This document shows, piece after piece, positions 9,098 through 15,784 of a DNA stretch of 64,000 bases; within the stretch, counting starts at the first letter, position 1, and each line of letters begins with the position of its first letter. Location of the stretch: the NCBI GenBank assembly GCA_964531105.1, contig CAZHFN010000007.1, positions 9,370-73,369 of the forward strand, in the 5' to 3' direction. Position numbers and translations under genes: made by a program. This DNA is from UBA2256 sp964531105. Its GTDB lineage: Bacteria; Spirochaetota; Spirochaetia; Treponematales; Rectinemataceae. The notes beneath the pieces are model-generated. The model did no database searches. It was not told the DNA's origin and was given only the letters and a program-made list of their open reading frames with translations.

Positions 9098-9766
9098 TCA
9101 GGGGGCTTTGAAAACCATTGAATCGGGTCTCTGGCAGAGAATTGACTGGAATCCCAGGCGGCTTAAAAATAATTCCAGGGACTCAGGTGGATAAAAGGCG
9201 AGATGGGTAAAATCCATCTTGTACCACCAGGAGGCAAATTCTTTTTCAGTGGAAGGGGGGAATCTTGTGCGCACCGCGAGAATCCCGCCCGGAACCAAGC
9301 GTTTAGAAAGAGTGATGAAGGTTTCTTTGGGATGGGAAAGATGCTCGGCCACCTCGTGGAGCAGTATGCAGGCGTAGCTCTTTTTTCTCCAGGTTCGGGA
9401 GGGGGCAAAGATAGGATCGTAGCTGTCGCAGACGTAACCCCGGTGGGACAGAAGGCTGGAAATAAGGGGAGGGCGTTGTGGTCCCGAACCGAAATCCAGA
9501 ACGTGGCCGGAGACAGGAACAAAGGGTAGTATGCAGGTTTCGATGAACCGCTCCAGGAAGGCGGCATAGCCCGGTGAAGTTAGACTATTGTCGTGGAATA
9601 GATACCTCTCCCGGGCGGCTTTCCCACTTGGATAAAAGGTTGGATCGAGAAAAACGAGGCCGCAAGCTGGACAGCGCCAGTAAAATGGCGAATCCAAGGT
9701 GTCTGAGCTATGGAAGAGGATGGCTTTTTGCCCACAAAGCCTGCAAAAGCGCAACCCTGGACTCAC
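9098..9766 (-). CDS. Class I SAM methyltransferase with N-terminal zinc ribbon
   Basis: About 222 residues. The N-terminus has two Cys pairs, CRLCG and CPACG about 23 residues apart, forming a zinc-ribbon-like unit. Then comes a Rossmann methyltransferase with VLDFGSGP (SAM motif I) and LLHEVAEHL (motif IV region) and VPGGILAV. The frame is open far upstream into lplA, but a GTG at 9766, six bases after the lplA stop, puts the protein directly at SPGLRFCRLCG. The Shine-Dalgarno is weak, so coupling to lplA is likely. Substrate is unknown; the location behind lipA-lplB-lplA does not itself indicate a lipoate role. Confidence 0.75.
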   Translation of the reverse strand: MSPGLRFCRLCGQKAILFHSSDTLDSPFYWRCPACGLVFLDPTFYPSGKAARERYLFHDNSLTSPGYAAFLERFIETCILPFVPVSGHVLDFGSGPQRPPLISSLLSHRGYVCDSYDPIFAPSRTWRKKSYACILLHEVAEHLSHPKETFITLSKRLVPGGILAVRTRFPPSTEKEFASWWYKMDFTHLAFYPPESLELFLSRLGFQSILCQRPDSMVFKAP

Positions 9767-9771
9767 AGGAA

Positions 9772-10536
9772 TTACCGTTTGAAAATCCAGGCATCGGTGG
9801 AAAACTTTTCCCTGGCGAGAATTTCTGCCCTGGCTAATTCGGCTTCTGTGGGCTTTTGATGGATGAGATCCAAGTCCAATGCTTCGGTAAAACCCCGGAT
9901 CATGGCCTTGGAGCTCTCTGCAAAGCCAACTTCTCTTCCCAGAGCATGCAGAAGGGAGCTTACTCTCTGTTTGACATCGGCGATGAGCTTTCCTGCTGAC
10001 TTTTCCTTGGGAACCAGGAGGAGGGAGAACATCTCTTCCACATTCACGTCCAGAAGTATTGTCCCGTGCTGGAGTATGCAGGAATGCTTGCGGGTCTGTG
10101 CGTTGCCCGATATTTTCCTTCCCTGCCATAGAATATCGTTGATGGGTGCGAATTCGGTCCTAAGACCCAGAAACGAAAAACCCTGTACCAAGGCAGAGCA
10201 GATTATTTCATAGGACTCCAGTATGGAAGCCCTGGCCAAGGGGTGATTTTCGGGCAAGGCGAATGAATAGGTTACTTCCTTGTCGTGGAATACGGCTCCG
10301 CCCCCCGTAATCCTGCGGACAATATCTACCCCCTTCTGCCTGCACGCATCCAGGTCCAGTTCCTGCGACGCTCCCTGGAAATACCCCAGTGATATGGCCC
10401 TGGGATTCCATCCGTACATGCGAAGGGTAGGCAGAGATTCAGTCCTGGATACGGATTCCAGGATAGCCTCGTCCAAACCCATGTTGAAATAGGCATCCGC
10501 AAATCCTGTTTCCAGCAGGCGCACTTTATGAGACAT
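9772..10536 (-). CDS. lplA: Lipoate-protein ligase A, catalytic subunit
   Basis: 254 residues of the biotin/lipoate ligase fold. RRITGGGAVFHD near residue 74 is the lipoyl-AMP binding motif, and GRKISGNAQ near 140 carries the catalytic lysine. It attaches lipoate or octanoate to lipoyl domains of 2-oxoacid dehydrogenases and GcvH. It is about 80 residues shorter than E. coli LplA because the C-terminal accessory domain is missing; that domain appears to be the separate gene just upstream. The ATG at 10536 has GAGGAG eight bases upstream and overlaps the accessory gene by 11 bases. A LipM/LipL-type octanoyltransferase is an alternative. Confidence 0.9.
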   Translation of the reverse strand: MSHKVRLLETGFADAYFNMGLDEAILESVSRTESLPTLRMYGWNPRAISLGYFQGASQELDLDACRQKGVDIVRRITGGGAVFHDKEVTYSFALPENHPLARASILESYEIICSALVQGFSFLGLRTEFAPINDILWQGRKISGNAQTRKHSCILQHGTILLDVNVEEMFSLLLVPKEKSAGKLIADVKQRVSSLLHALGREVGFAESSKAMIRGFTEALDLDLIHQKPTEAELARAEILAREKFSTDAWIFKR

Positions 10537-10819
10537 CTATGCAACTCCTCAGTACAGTTTCAAGGCCTTCGCCGCTTATGCCTGCCAGCCTGAGGCCCAT
10601 TTTTTCCGCTCGCGAGTCGAAAAGCGCGGCAAAACCTTCGAGGGGAATATCCCGCAGGGAGGCCTCCAGGATATCGAAGGTTTCTTCGGGTACGGCAAAA
10701 AAATCACCCTTGATGCTGAGATTCCGTATGGTAGGAGAGGAACCTTCTGCGTGATCTATCTCGGTTTCGATACGAAGGAGTTTGCAGCCTTCAGGCTTGC
10801 CCTGGCAGCAAAGTGTCAT
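10526..10819 (-). CDS. Lipoate-protein ligase accessory domain as separate subunit (LplB-like)
   Basis: 97 residues. The pattern matches the C-terminal domain of bacterial LplA: a GCKLLRIETEID strand early on, SIKGDFFAVPEETFDILEAS in the middle, and GFAALFDSRAEKMGLRLAGIS at the end. In Thermoplasma the same domain is a separate protein, LplB, needed for adenylate formation by LplA. Here it lies between lipA (ATGA overlap at 10816-10819) and lplA (11-base overlap), so the two ligase parts are made together. Assignment rests on sequence pattern and position; I could not run a profile search. Confidence 0.75.
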   Translation of the reverse strand: MTLCCQGKPEGCKLLRIETEIDHAEGSSPTIRNLSIKGDFFAVPEETFDILEASLRDIPLEGFAALFDSRAEKMGLRLAGISGEGLETVLRSCIDVS

Positions 10820-11715
10820 AGCGCGGGCCTCTCGGGAGCTTTTTCACTTCTGACGTTTCCCGACTTCCACGCTTCCATGGCATGGTAGCTGGTGCGGGCG
10901 AAGGGAGAAGCCACTACAGTGCTGAATCCCACCGCCTGAGCTTCTTCTGCATACAGGGCGAAGGTATCGGGGTGGATGTACTCCGCCACCGGTATTTCCC
11001 TGGCCGTGGGCTGCAGATACTGGCCCAAGACGAGGATGTCCACTCCAACACGGCGCAATGCGGCAAAGGTCTCCAGCAATTCATCCATAGTTTCTCCGAG
11101 CCCTAGAAGAAGTGAGGATTTTGTGAGTCCTATTCCACCTTCCTTGGCCTGCCGCAGGGTTTTTAGGCTTTTTTCAAAGCTTGCCCGGGCATCGCGCACG
11201 CCCTGGAGACGGGCTACAGTCTCAACATTGTGGGCTAGGACATCGGGTTTGGCCGCGGCGACAATCTCCATTTCCCCATCGATAAAATCAGGGGTGAGAA
11301 CTTCAATTTTCACTTCCGGAGATGCGCTTCTAATGGCCCGTATACAGGCGGCAAAATGCAAAGCACCCTTGTCCTCCAGATCATCCCTGTCCACCGATGT
11401 AATGACAGCGTAGGTCAAACCCATTTCTTTAATAGCCTTGGCCAAGGCCTGGGGTTCATCCGAGCGTAGGGGGCGTCCCTTGGAAGCCGCCTCAACTGCA
11501 CAAAATCGGCAGCCCCTGGTGCAGATATCGCCCATGATCATGAATGTGGCTGTGCCGCAGCCCCAGCATTCACCCTTATTGGGACAGCGAGCTTCGTCGC
11601 AGACCGTGTGCAGTCCGTGCCTGGAAAGGATTTCGTCCACCTTTTCCCATTGGCGGCCAGCAGGCAGCCGTACCCTTATCCATTCGGGCTTCCTGATGCT
11701 AGTTTTAGAATCCAT
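10816..11715 (-). CDS. lipA: Lipoyl synthase
   Basis: Radical SAM enzyme of 299 residues that inserts two sulfurs into protein-bound octanoyl groups. It has the auxiliary-cluster motif CX4CX5C (CDEARCPNKGEC near residue 40) and the radical SAM motif CTRGCRFC near 66. It is the first gene of the lipoate operon. The ATG at 11715 has no Shine-Dalgarno (the leader reads CCCCCAC), and a TATACT lies on the minus strand only seven bases upstream, suggesting a leaderless or nearly leaderless mRNA. The co-transcribed ligase suggests that the octanoyl substrate and scavenged lipoate both feed this pathway. Confidence 0.95.
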   Translation of the reverse strand: MDSKTSIRKPEWIRVRLPAGRQWEKVDEILSRHGLHTVCDEARCPNKGECWGCGTATFMIMGDICTRGCRFCAVEAASKGRPLRSDEPQALAKAIKEMGLTYAVITSVDRDDLEDKGALHFAACIRAIRSASPEVKIEVLTPDFIDGEMEIVAAAKPDVLAHNVETVARLQGVRDARASFEKSLKTLRQAKEGGIGLTKSSLLLGLGETMDELLETFAALRRVGVDILVLGQYLQPTAREIPVAEYIHPDTFALYAEEAQAVGFSTVVASPFARTSYHAMEAWKSGNVRSEKAPERPAL

Positions 11716-11722
11716 GTGGGGG

Positions 11723-11751
11723 AGTATAGAAAGGGCTGAGGGAAATGAAAA
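11723..11751 (-). promoter_or_regulatory. Candidate leaderless promoter of lipA
   Basis: Minus-strand TATACT (complement of 11723-11728) has a weak TTTTCA 17 bases upstream. The -10 box ends seven bases before the lipA ATG, which puts +1 about one base before the start codon. Confidence 0.4.
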
Positions 11752-11783
11752 GGGCTCCTCGAAAATGCCTCAGCACCGATATG

Positions 11784-11813
11784 AAAAAAGGCCCTCCCGA
11801 AGGAGAGCCTTTT
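11784..11813 (-). terminator. Rho-independent terminator of the tRNA gene
   Basis: On the minus strand AAAAGGCTCTCC and GGAGGGCCTTTT form a 12-bp stem closed by a TTCG tetraloop, followed by further T residues. It lies just 3' of the tRNA gene and before the lipA promoter. Confidence 0.85.
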
Positions 11814-11819
11814 GCCTGA

Positions 11820-11892
11820 TAGCGAGGGAGGGGATTGAACCCACGACCCAGCGGATATGAGCCGCTTGCTCTGCCAACTGAGCTACCTCGCC
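11820..11892 (-). tRNA. tRNA-Met (CAT), probably elongator
   Basis: A 73-base cloverleaf on the minus strand. The acceptor stem is GGCGAGG/CCTCGCT with a G-U first pair, the D stem is GCTC/GAGC, and the anticodon stem AGCGG/CCGCT holds the loop CTCATAT with anticodon CAT. The T loop is TTCAATC. CCA is not encoded. It lacks the C1-A72 mismatch and the three G-C pairs of the initiator, so elongator Met is likely; tRNA-Ile2 (lysidine-modified CAT) is less likely from the GGCG...CGCTA acceptor ends. The T stem has a U50-U64 mismatch. Confidence 0.9.
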
Positions 11893-11995
11893 AAGGACGT
11901 GAGATTTATACCTGTTGGGTATTGTCTTAGTCAAGGCCTTGGCTGGTTTTCGTTAGGCCTGCCCCGGCCGTTGAGCAGAGTCCGAATACCTCGAC

Positions 11996-12024
11996 TTTAC
12001 ACCCGACTCTCTCGCCGGTATACT
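11996..12024 (+). promoter_or_regulatory. Candidate sigma-70 promoter of the 12061-13475 pair
   Basis: TTTACA (11996-12001) and TATACT (12019-12024) are separated by 17 bases. This gives a leader of about 30 bases containing GGAG before the ATG at 12061. Confidence 0.6.
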
Positions 12025-12060
12025 CGGCCTGAACCTGAGCCGGTGACGAATGGAGAAAAA

Positions 12061-12354
12061 ATGTCATCTACGGATTGGCGAGAAAAAAAGCGGGAAGAGG
12101 TGTTCGAAAGCACAGTCAAGGGGCTGGAGAACAGGCGCAGGGTGGACAGCGAATTCTCTCTGTCGGATGTTAAGTCTGCGCTCAACCATCTCTATATTCT
12201 CGAAGGCAACGATTGGTTGGGCAGGGGAGAGTTGGGGGATATTGTTTCTTCGGCCACCATAGCCGCATACGAACATTTTCAGAATGAGTGGGAAAGGGCC
12301 CTTGCCAATTCCTCTGAAGAAAAATCCAAAACCGGCAGCGAGGGGGTATTATGA
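12061..12354 (+). CDS. Small protein of unknown function, coupled to a GNAT gene
   Basis: 97 residues, highly charged, predicted mostly helical, no signal peptide or membrane segment. It has a basic, Glu-rich start (DWREKKREEVFESTVKGLE), a middle with SLSDVKSALNHLYILEGND and an acidic end. I do not recognise the family. The ATG at 12061 follows GGAG with a five-base spacer; the frame is open further upstream but has no supporting signal there. Its stop overlaps the GNAT start (ATGA), so the two proteins are probably made together and may interact. It could be a spirochaete-specific helper of that enzyme. Confidence 0.75.
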   Translation: MSSTDWREKKREEVFESTVKGLENRRRVDSEFSLSDVKSALNHLYILEGNDWLGRGELGDIVSSATIAAYEHFQNEWERALANSSEEKSKTGSEGVL

Positions 12355-13475
12355 GCGTGGAAATAAAGGAAGTGACCACAAAGGCCGAATTGAGAAAATT
12401 TGTGAGTTTCCCCGAGACCCTCTATGGCGACGAACCCAATTGGGTTCCCTCATTTCTCTTCGATGACATGAACACCCTTAACCCCAAGAAGAATCCCGCC
12501 TTCGAATTCTGCGACGCCAAGTGCTGGACAGCCTGGAAAGAAGGGAAGATGGTGGGGCGGATCACGGGCATAATCCACCACCGTTTTGTGGAAAAATGGG
12601 GAAAGAAGCTGGCTCGCTTTGGCTGGATCGACTTTATTGAAGATTTTGAAGTGGCGTCGGCCCTAGTGGGCACCGTGGAGGAATGGGCCAAGTCCAAGGG
12701 TATGGAGGGCGTCCACGGTCCCTGGGGTTTTACCGATCTGGACAGGGAAGGGATGCTGGTGGAGGGCTTTGGAGAGAAGGGCACCTTCGCAACCATTTAC
12801 AATTACCCCTATTATCCCGCCTTCATGGAAAGACTGGGCTACGGCAAAGAGGTGGACTGGTTGGAGTTCAGGGTGAGCACACCCGACTCGATACCGGAAA
12901 AAGTGCTGAGAGTAAACGAACTTATCTCCAAGCGTTCGGGGATTTCCATCTACGAATGGAAAACCAAGAAAGAATTGATCAGCAAGTTCGGACCCCAGGT
13001 GTTCGAACTCCTGGATGAAGCCTATGCAGGGCTCTATGGCACGACACCCTTGAGCCCCCGACAAGTTCAGGCTTATATCGATCAATATCTCAATTTTGTG
13101 GATCCCCGGTTTACAAAAATAATGGTGGACTCAGAAGGCAGGCTCGCGGGCTTTGCTATAACCATACCCTCCCTCTCGGATGCTCTCTACAAATCCAAGG
13201 GAAGGCTCCTTCCCCTGGGATGGGCCAGGCTTTTATTAGCCCTGCGCAAACCCACGCTGATCGATATGATGCTCGTGGCGGTGCGCAAGGAATATCAGGC
13301 CAGGGGAGCGGTAGCCCTTCTGATGACAGCACTCAACTACAGCGCCATCGAGAACGGCATCAAGGAATCGGAGACCAATCCGGAACTGGAGACCAATCTT
13401 GCGGTGCAGGGCATGTGGAAGGACTATCCCAAGCGCCAGCACAAGCGCAGAAGGATTTATCTCAAGAAATTCTAG
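12351..13475 (+). CDS. GNAT-like N-acetyltransferase family protein
   Basis: 374 residues. The N-terminal half has FYGDEPNWVP-type sequence (LYGDEPNWVPSFLFDDMN) followed by NPKKNPAFEFCDAK and a strand VGRITGIIHHRF. This pattern is shared by a family of large uncharacterised bacterial proteins with tandem GNAT-like folds. HGPWGFTDLDREGMLVEGF near residue 120 and QARGAVALLMTALN near 320 fit acetyl-CoA-binding regions. The substrate is unknown. Its stop TAG shares the palindrome CTAG with the stop of tsaB on the opposite strand. Confidence in the gene is high and in acetyltransferase activity moderate. Confidence 0.8.
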   Translation: MSVEIKEVTTKAELRKFVSFPETLYGDEPNWVPSFLFDDMNTLNPKKNPAFEFCDAKCWTAWKEGKMVGRITGIIHHRFVEKWGKKLARFGWIDFIEDFEVASALVGTVEEWAKSKGMEGVHGPWGFTDLDREGMLVEGFGEKGTFATIYNYPYYPAFMERLGYGKEVDWLEFRVSTPDSIPEKVLRVNELISKRSGISIYEWKTKKELISKFGPQVFELLDEAYAGLYGTTPLSPRQVQAYIDQYLNFVDPRFTKIMVDSEGRLAGFAITIPSLSDALYKSKGRLLPLGWARLLLALRKPTLIDMMLVAVRKEYQARGAVALLMTALNYSAIENGIKESETNPELETNLAVQGMWKDYPKRQHKRRRIYLKKF

Positions 13476-14152
13476 CCTATTTCCGGTTCTCTCAGGTAGA
13501 GAGGGGATTCATCCTCGGCAGCGGGTCCTGTGGTGGCCAGTCGTTCTTGGGCCAGGAGGGCCATGGCGGCCAGAAGCCGAGCTGCACTTAAGGCCTCTAC
13601 CCTGAATCCAGGCCTTTCCAGTGAATAGTCGGTGAAGAGTTCCGCAGCCTGACCTAAAAAACTCACTTCCTCATCGGCGTCCACCAGGCGTAATAGCTCC
13701 TCAATGGAAATATCCAGGTACTCTGTATCTCTATGCCCCGATCGGTATACCGCGGCGTAAAGTCGTTTTTTCCTGGCATCCAACACGGGAACAACCGTGG
13801 AACTTCGCTGGGGAGAAGAGTCCGTGTATGGTGCAAGATCTCCAGAAAGGCTTTTCGCCAGGCAGTCCAGAGTAGGCAGAGGAACCCAGGGCTTGCCCAG
13901 GGCTAGGGAGAGGCCTTTGGCTGTAGCTATGCCTATTCTTAAGCCCGTAAATGAGCCGGGCCCTTGGGTGCAGGCGATAAAGTCGATATCCGTCATCGAT
14001 ACCGAGGCCTGGGATAGAATATGTTCCAGGGCGGGCAGCAGAAGTTCGGCGTGCCGGGAGCCTTCCCGATCCTGGCCGAAGAGCATTCCATCCCTTCTGG
14101 CCAGACCGGCATAAAGCCGGTCGGTTGAGCAGTCGAAGAGGAGGATATTCAT
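13472..14152 (-). CDS. tsaB: tRNA t6A37 biosynthesis protein TsaB
   Basis: 226 residues of the ASKHA fold. ILLFDCSTD at the N-terminus, HAELLLPALEHIL near 35 and ACTQGPGSFTGLRIGIATAKGL are signature features of TsaB (YeaZ), the scaffold partner of TsaD in threonylcarbamoyl-adenosine formation on tRNAs reading ANN codons. The ATG at 14152 overlaps the tsaE stop (ATGA). The C-terminus carries the long, less conserved extension usual in this family. TsaD is not in the window. Confidence 0.93.
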   Translation of the reverse strand: MNILLFDCSTDRLYAGLARRDGMLFGQDREGSRHAELLLPALEHILSQASVSMTDIDFIACTQGPGSFTGLRIGIATAKGLSLALGKPWVPLPTLDCLAKSLSGDLAPYTDSSPQRSSTVVPVLDARKKRLYAAVYRSGHRDTEYLDISIEELLRLVDADEEVSFLGQAAELFTDYSLERPGFRVEALSAARLLAAMALLAQERLATTGPAAEDESPLYLREPEIG

Positions 14153-14589
14153 AGTGGCAAGGCCTCCAGCCAGTCCCCGGACAGGTGGAATTTTCGAGCG
14201 CCGTCGGGCAAGTACTCTATCTCTATGATCGCGGTGGTTTCGTCCACAAGGCCGGGCAATTTCTCACTCCATTCAATCAGGCAGAGGGAGTCTGGGGCAC
14301 CTAGGAGTTCCAGTCCTCCAATCTCTTCAAAATCGGCCTCGCTCCTTAACCTATATACGTCTATGTGCCTAAGAAGCAATCTGCCTGAATACTCCGAGAT
14401 TATTGTAAACGTTGGGGAGTTGACTTCCTCTTTTATGCCCAGTCCCTGGGCTATGCCTTTACTAAGGGTGGTCTTGCCCACTCCTAGGCCGCCTCTGAAG
14501 GCTATTACCGAGCCTCCGGGAGCATGCGATCCTATGAGCCGGCCTAAGGCTAGCGTGTTGTCCCTGTCGCGGGAGATATAGGTCTTCAC
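14149..14589 (-). CDS. tsaE: tRNA t6A37 biosynthesis ATPase TsaE
   Basis: 146-residue P-loop ATPase. GGLGVGKTTLSKGIAQGLG is the Walker A region near residue 34, and SPTFTIISEY and HIDVYRL are the following family motifs. It powers the TsaB-TsaD complex. The start is GTG at 14589 with AAGGA upstream. A TATACT on the minus strand at 14643-14648 may be the -10 box of this divergent promoter. It is co-translated with tsaB. Confidence 0.93.
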   Translation of the reverse strand: MKTYISRDRDNTLALGRLIGSHAPGGSVIAFRGGLGVGKTTLSKGIAQGLGIKEEVNSPTFTIISEYSGRLLLRHIDVYRLRSEADFEEIGGLELLGAPDSLCLIEWSEKLPGLVDETTAIIEIEYLPDGARKFHLSGDWLEALPL

Positions 14590-14696
14590 TCTTTTCCTTG
14601 GTGGGCCTCTGTCTTGAGTGCTCGCCGGCCCCTTTCAGGGCGAGTATAGCCTTCCAGGGACAAAAAATGCCAGCACCCCTTTGCAAAAGGCGCTTA

Positions 14697-14725
14697 TTGC
14701 ACAGCGGGAGGGCTCATCATATACT
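14697..14725 (+). promoter_or_regulatory. Candidate sigma-70 promoter of the hydrolase gene
   Basis: TTGCAC (14697-14702) and TATACT (14720-14725) are separated by exactly 17 bases, which predicts a start site near 14732, at the head of a tandem repeat. Confidence 0.6.
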
Positions 14726-14728
14726 GGA

Positions 14729-14776
14729 TTTGCAGAATGCTTGGCAGAATGCCTGGCAGGACGTTTGGCAGGATAC
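14729..14776 (+). repeat. Four-copy 12-bp tandem repeat in the hydrolase leader
   Basis: Consecutive 12-mers TTTGCAGAATGC, TTGGCAGAATGC, CTGGCAGGACGT and TTGGCAGGATAC. They lie between the promoter and the start codon of the downstream hydrolase, so they would form most of its 5' untranslated region. Confidence 0.8.
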
Positions 14777-14811
14777 TTAAGAAAAAGTCTGGAATGCCCG
14801 GAGGGATTCGG

Positions 14812-15738
14812 ATGACAGAAAGTGGTTTGAAGTTCAAGGCTTCGGACGGGAAGCTCATTGCATATTCCCGCACATTGCCCGCTACGGCGGCAAAGGCAGT
14901 AGTGGTGATAGGCCATGGCATGAACGATCATGGCGGAAGGTTTATAAAGCTGGCCGAAGCCCTGGCCGAAGTGGGCGCCGCCGTGTACCTGCCGGATTTG
15001 CGCGGTCATGGCGATACGGACACTGGACCTAATAAAGGCTATTTGGCCGACAGCGATGGTTTCAGGCGAGTGCTGGACGACTTGGTGGAGTTAGGTGATT
15101 TTGCCGCCAAGGAACAGGGCGGGCTGCCGCTTTTTTATTTTGGCCATTCTTTCGGTGCCCTTTTGGGCATGGGGCTCTGCAGCATTTTCGGCAAGTATCT
15201 GGAAGGAGTGGTACTTTCGGCTCCACCGGAAAAACCTTCTGCCCTCCTTAGCGCTGCCGGGAAGCTGGTGGTGGGTTTGGGGAAGAGCATGAAGGGAGCT
15301 CATGCTCCTGCCGTGCTGCCCAGGCAGATGACCTTCGGGACATATAACAAGACGGTAAAAGGCGCCAGGACAGGGTCGGATTGGATCAGCAGGGATCCCG
15401 AGGCCGTGGACGCCTATCTGGCCGATCCCAAGTGCAACTTTGTGTGCAGCTACGGGTTCTATGCCGATCTCATGAAGGGATTGGATATTGTGTACGCTCC
15501 CGGTTTCCTAGAAAGCGTACCTGGCAATCTACCCATCTATCTATTCTGTGGTTCCGAAGATCCTGTAATTGGAAAAAGGCTTGGGTACGAACGGCTTATC
15601 CAAGCCTTCAAGGGACTGGGTCTCGTAGACTTTGAGCACCGCTGTTATGAGGGTGGCAGGCATGAAAGCATAAACGAACTCAACGGAGATGAGGTGATTT
15701 CCGATATTGCCGGATGGTTTTCTCGGCATATTGCATAA
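14812..15738 (+). CDS. Alpha/beta hydrolase, lysophospholipase/monoacylglycerol lipase type
   Basis: 308 residues of the serine aminopeptidase S33/Hydrolase_4 type. GHGMNDHGGRF near residue 33 is the oxyanion-hole region, YLPDLRGHGDT follows, FGHSFGALLG near 110 is the nucleophile elbow (GXSXG), and GSEDPVIG and GGRHE near the end supply the catalytic Asp and His. It probably cleaves monoacylglycerol or lysophospholipid. There is no signal peptide. The ATG at 14812 is chosen because GGAGG lies seven bases upstream; an in-frame ATG at 14737 falls inside the tandem repeat and lacks a binding site. Confidence 0.88.
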   Translation: MTESGLKFKASDGKLIAYSRTLPATAAKAVVVIGHGMNDHGGRFIKLAEALAEVGAAVYLPDLRGHGDTDTGPNKGYLADSDGFRRVLDDLVELGDFAAKEQGGLPLFYFGHSFGALLGMGLCSIFGKYLEGVVLSAPPEKPSALLSAAGKLVVGLGKSMKGAHAPAVLPRQMTFGTYNKTVKGARTGSDWISRDPEAVDAYLADPKCNFVCSYGFYADLMKGLDIVYAPGFLESVPGNLPIYLFCGSEDPVIGKRLGYERLIQAFKGLGLVDFEHRCYEGGRHESINELNGDEVISDIAGWFSRHIA

Positions 15739-15760
15739 TACCAAGGGATGATTGCATAAT
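15731..15760 (+). promoter_or_regulatory. Candidate promoter of pcnB
   Basis: TTGCAT (15731-15736) and CATAAT (15755-15760) are 18 bases apart, overlapping the stop of the hydrolase gene. TTGCATAAT occurs twice here (15731 and 15752). Confidence 0.45.
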
Positions 15761-15784
15761 CGTCCAACGAGTGAGGCTTCTTAA

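Noticed and set aside
9098..10129. Methyltransferase extended through the lplA gene
   Set aside because: The additional residues are low-complexity shadow of lplA; the protein pattern starts at the zinc-ribbon Cys near 9760.
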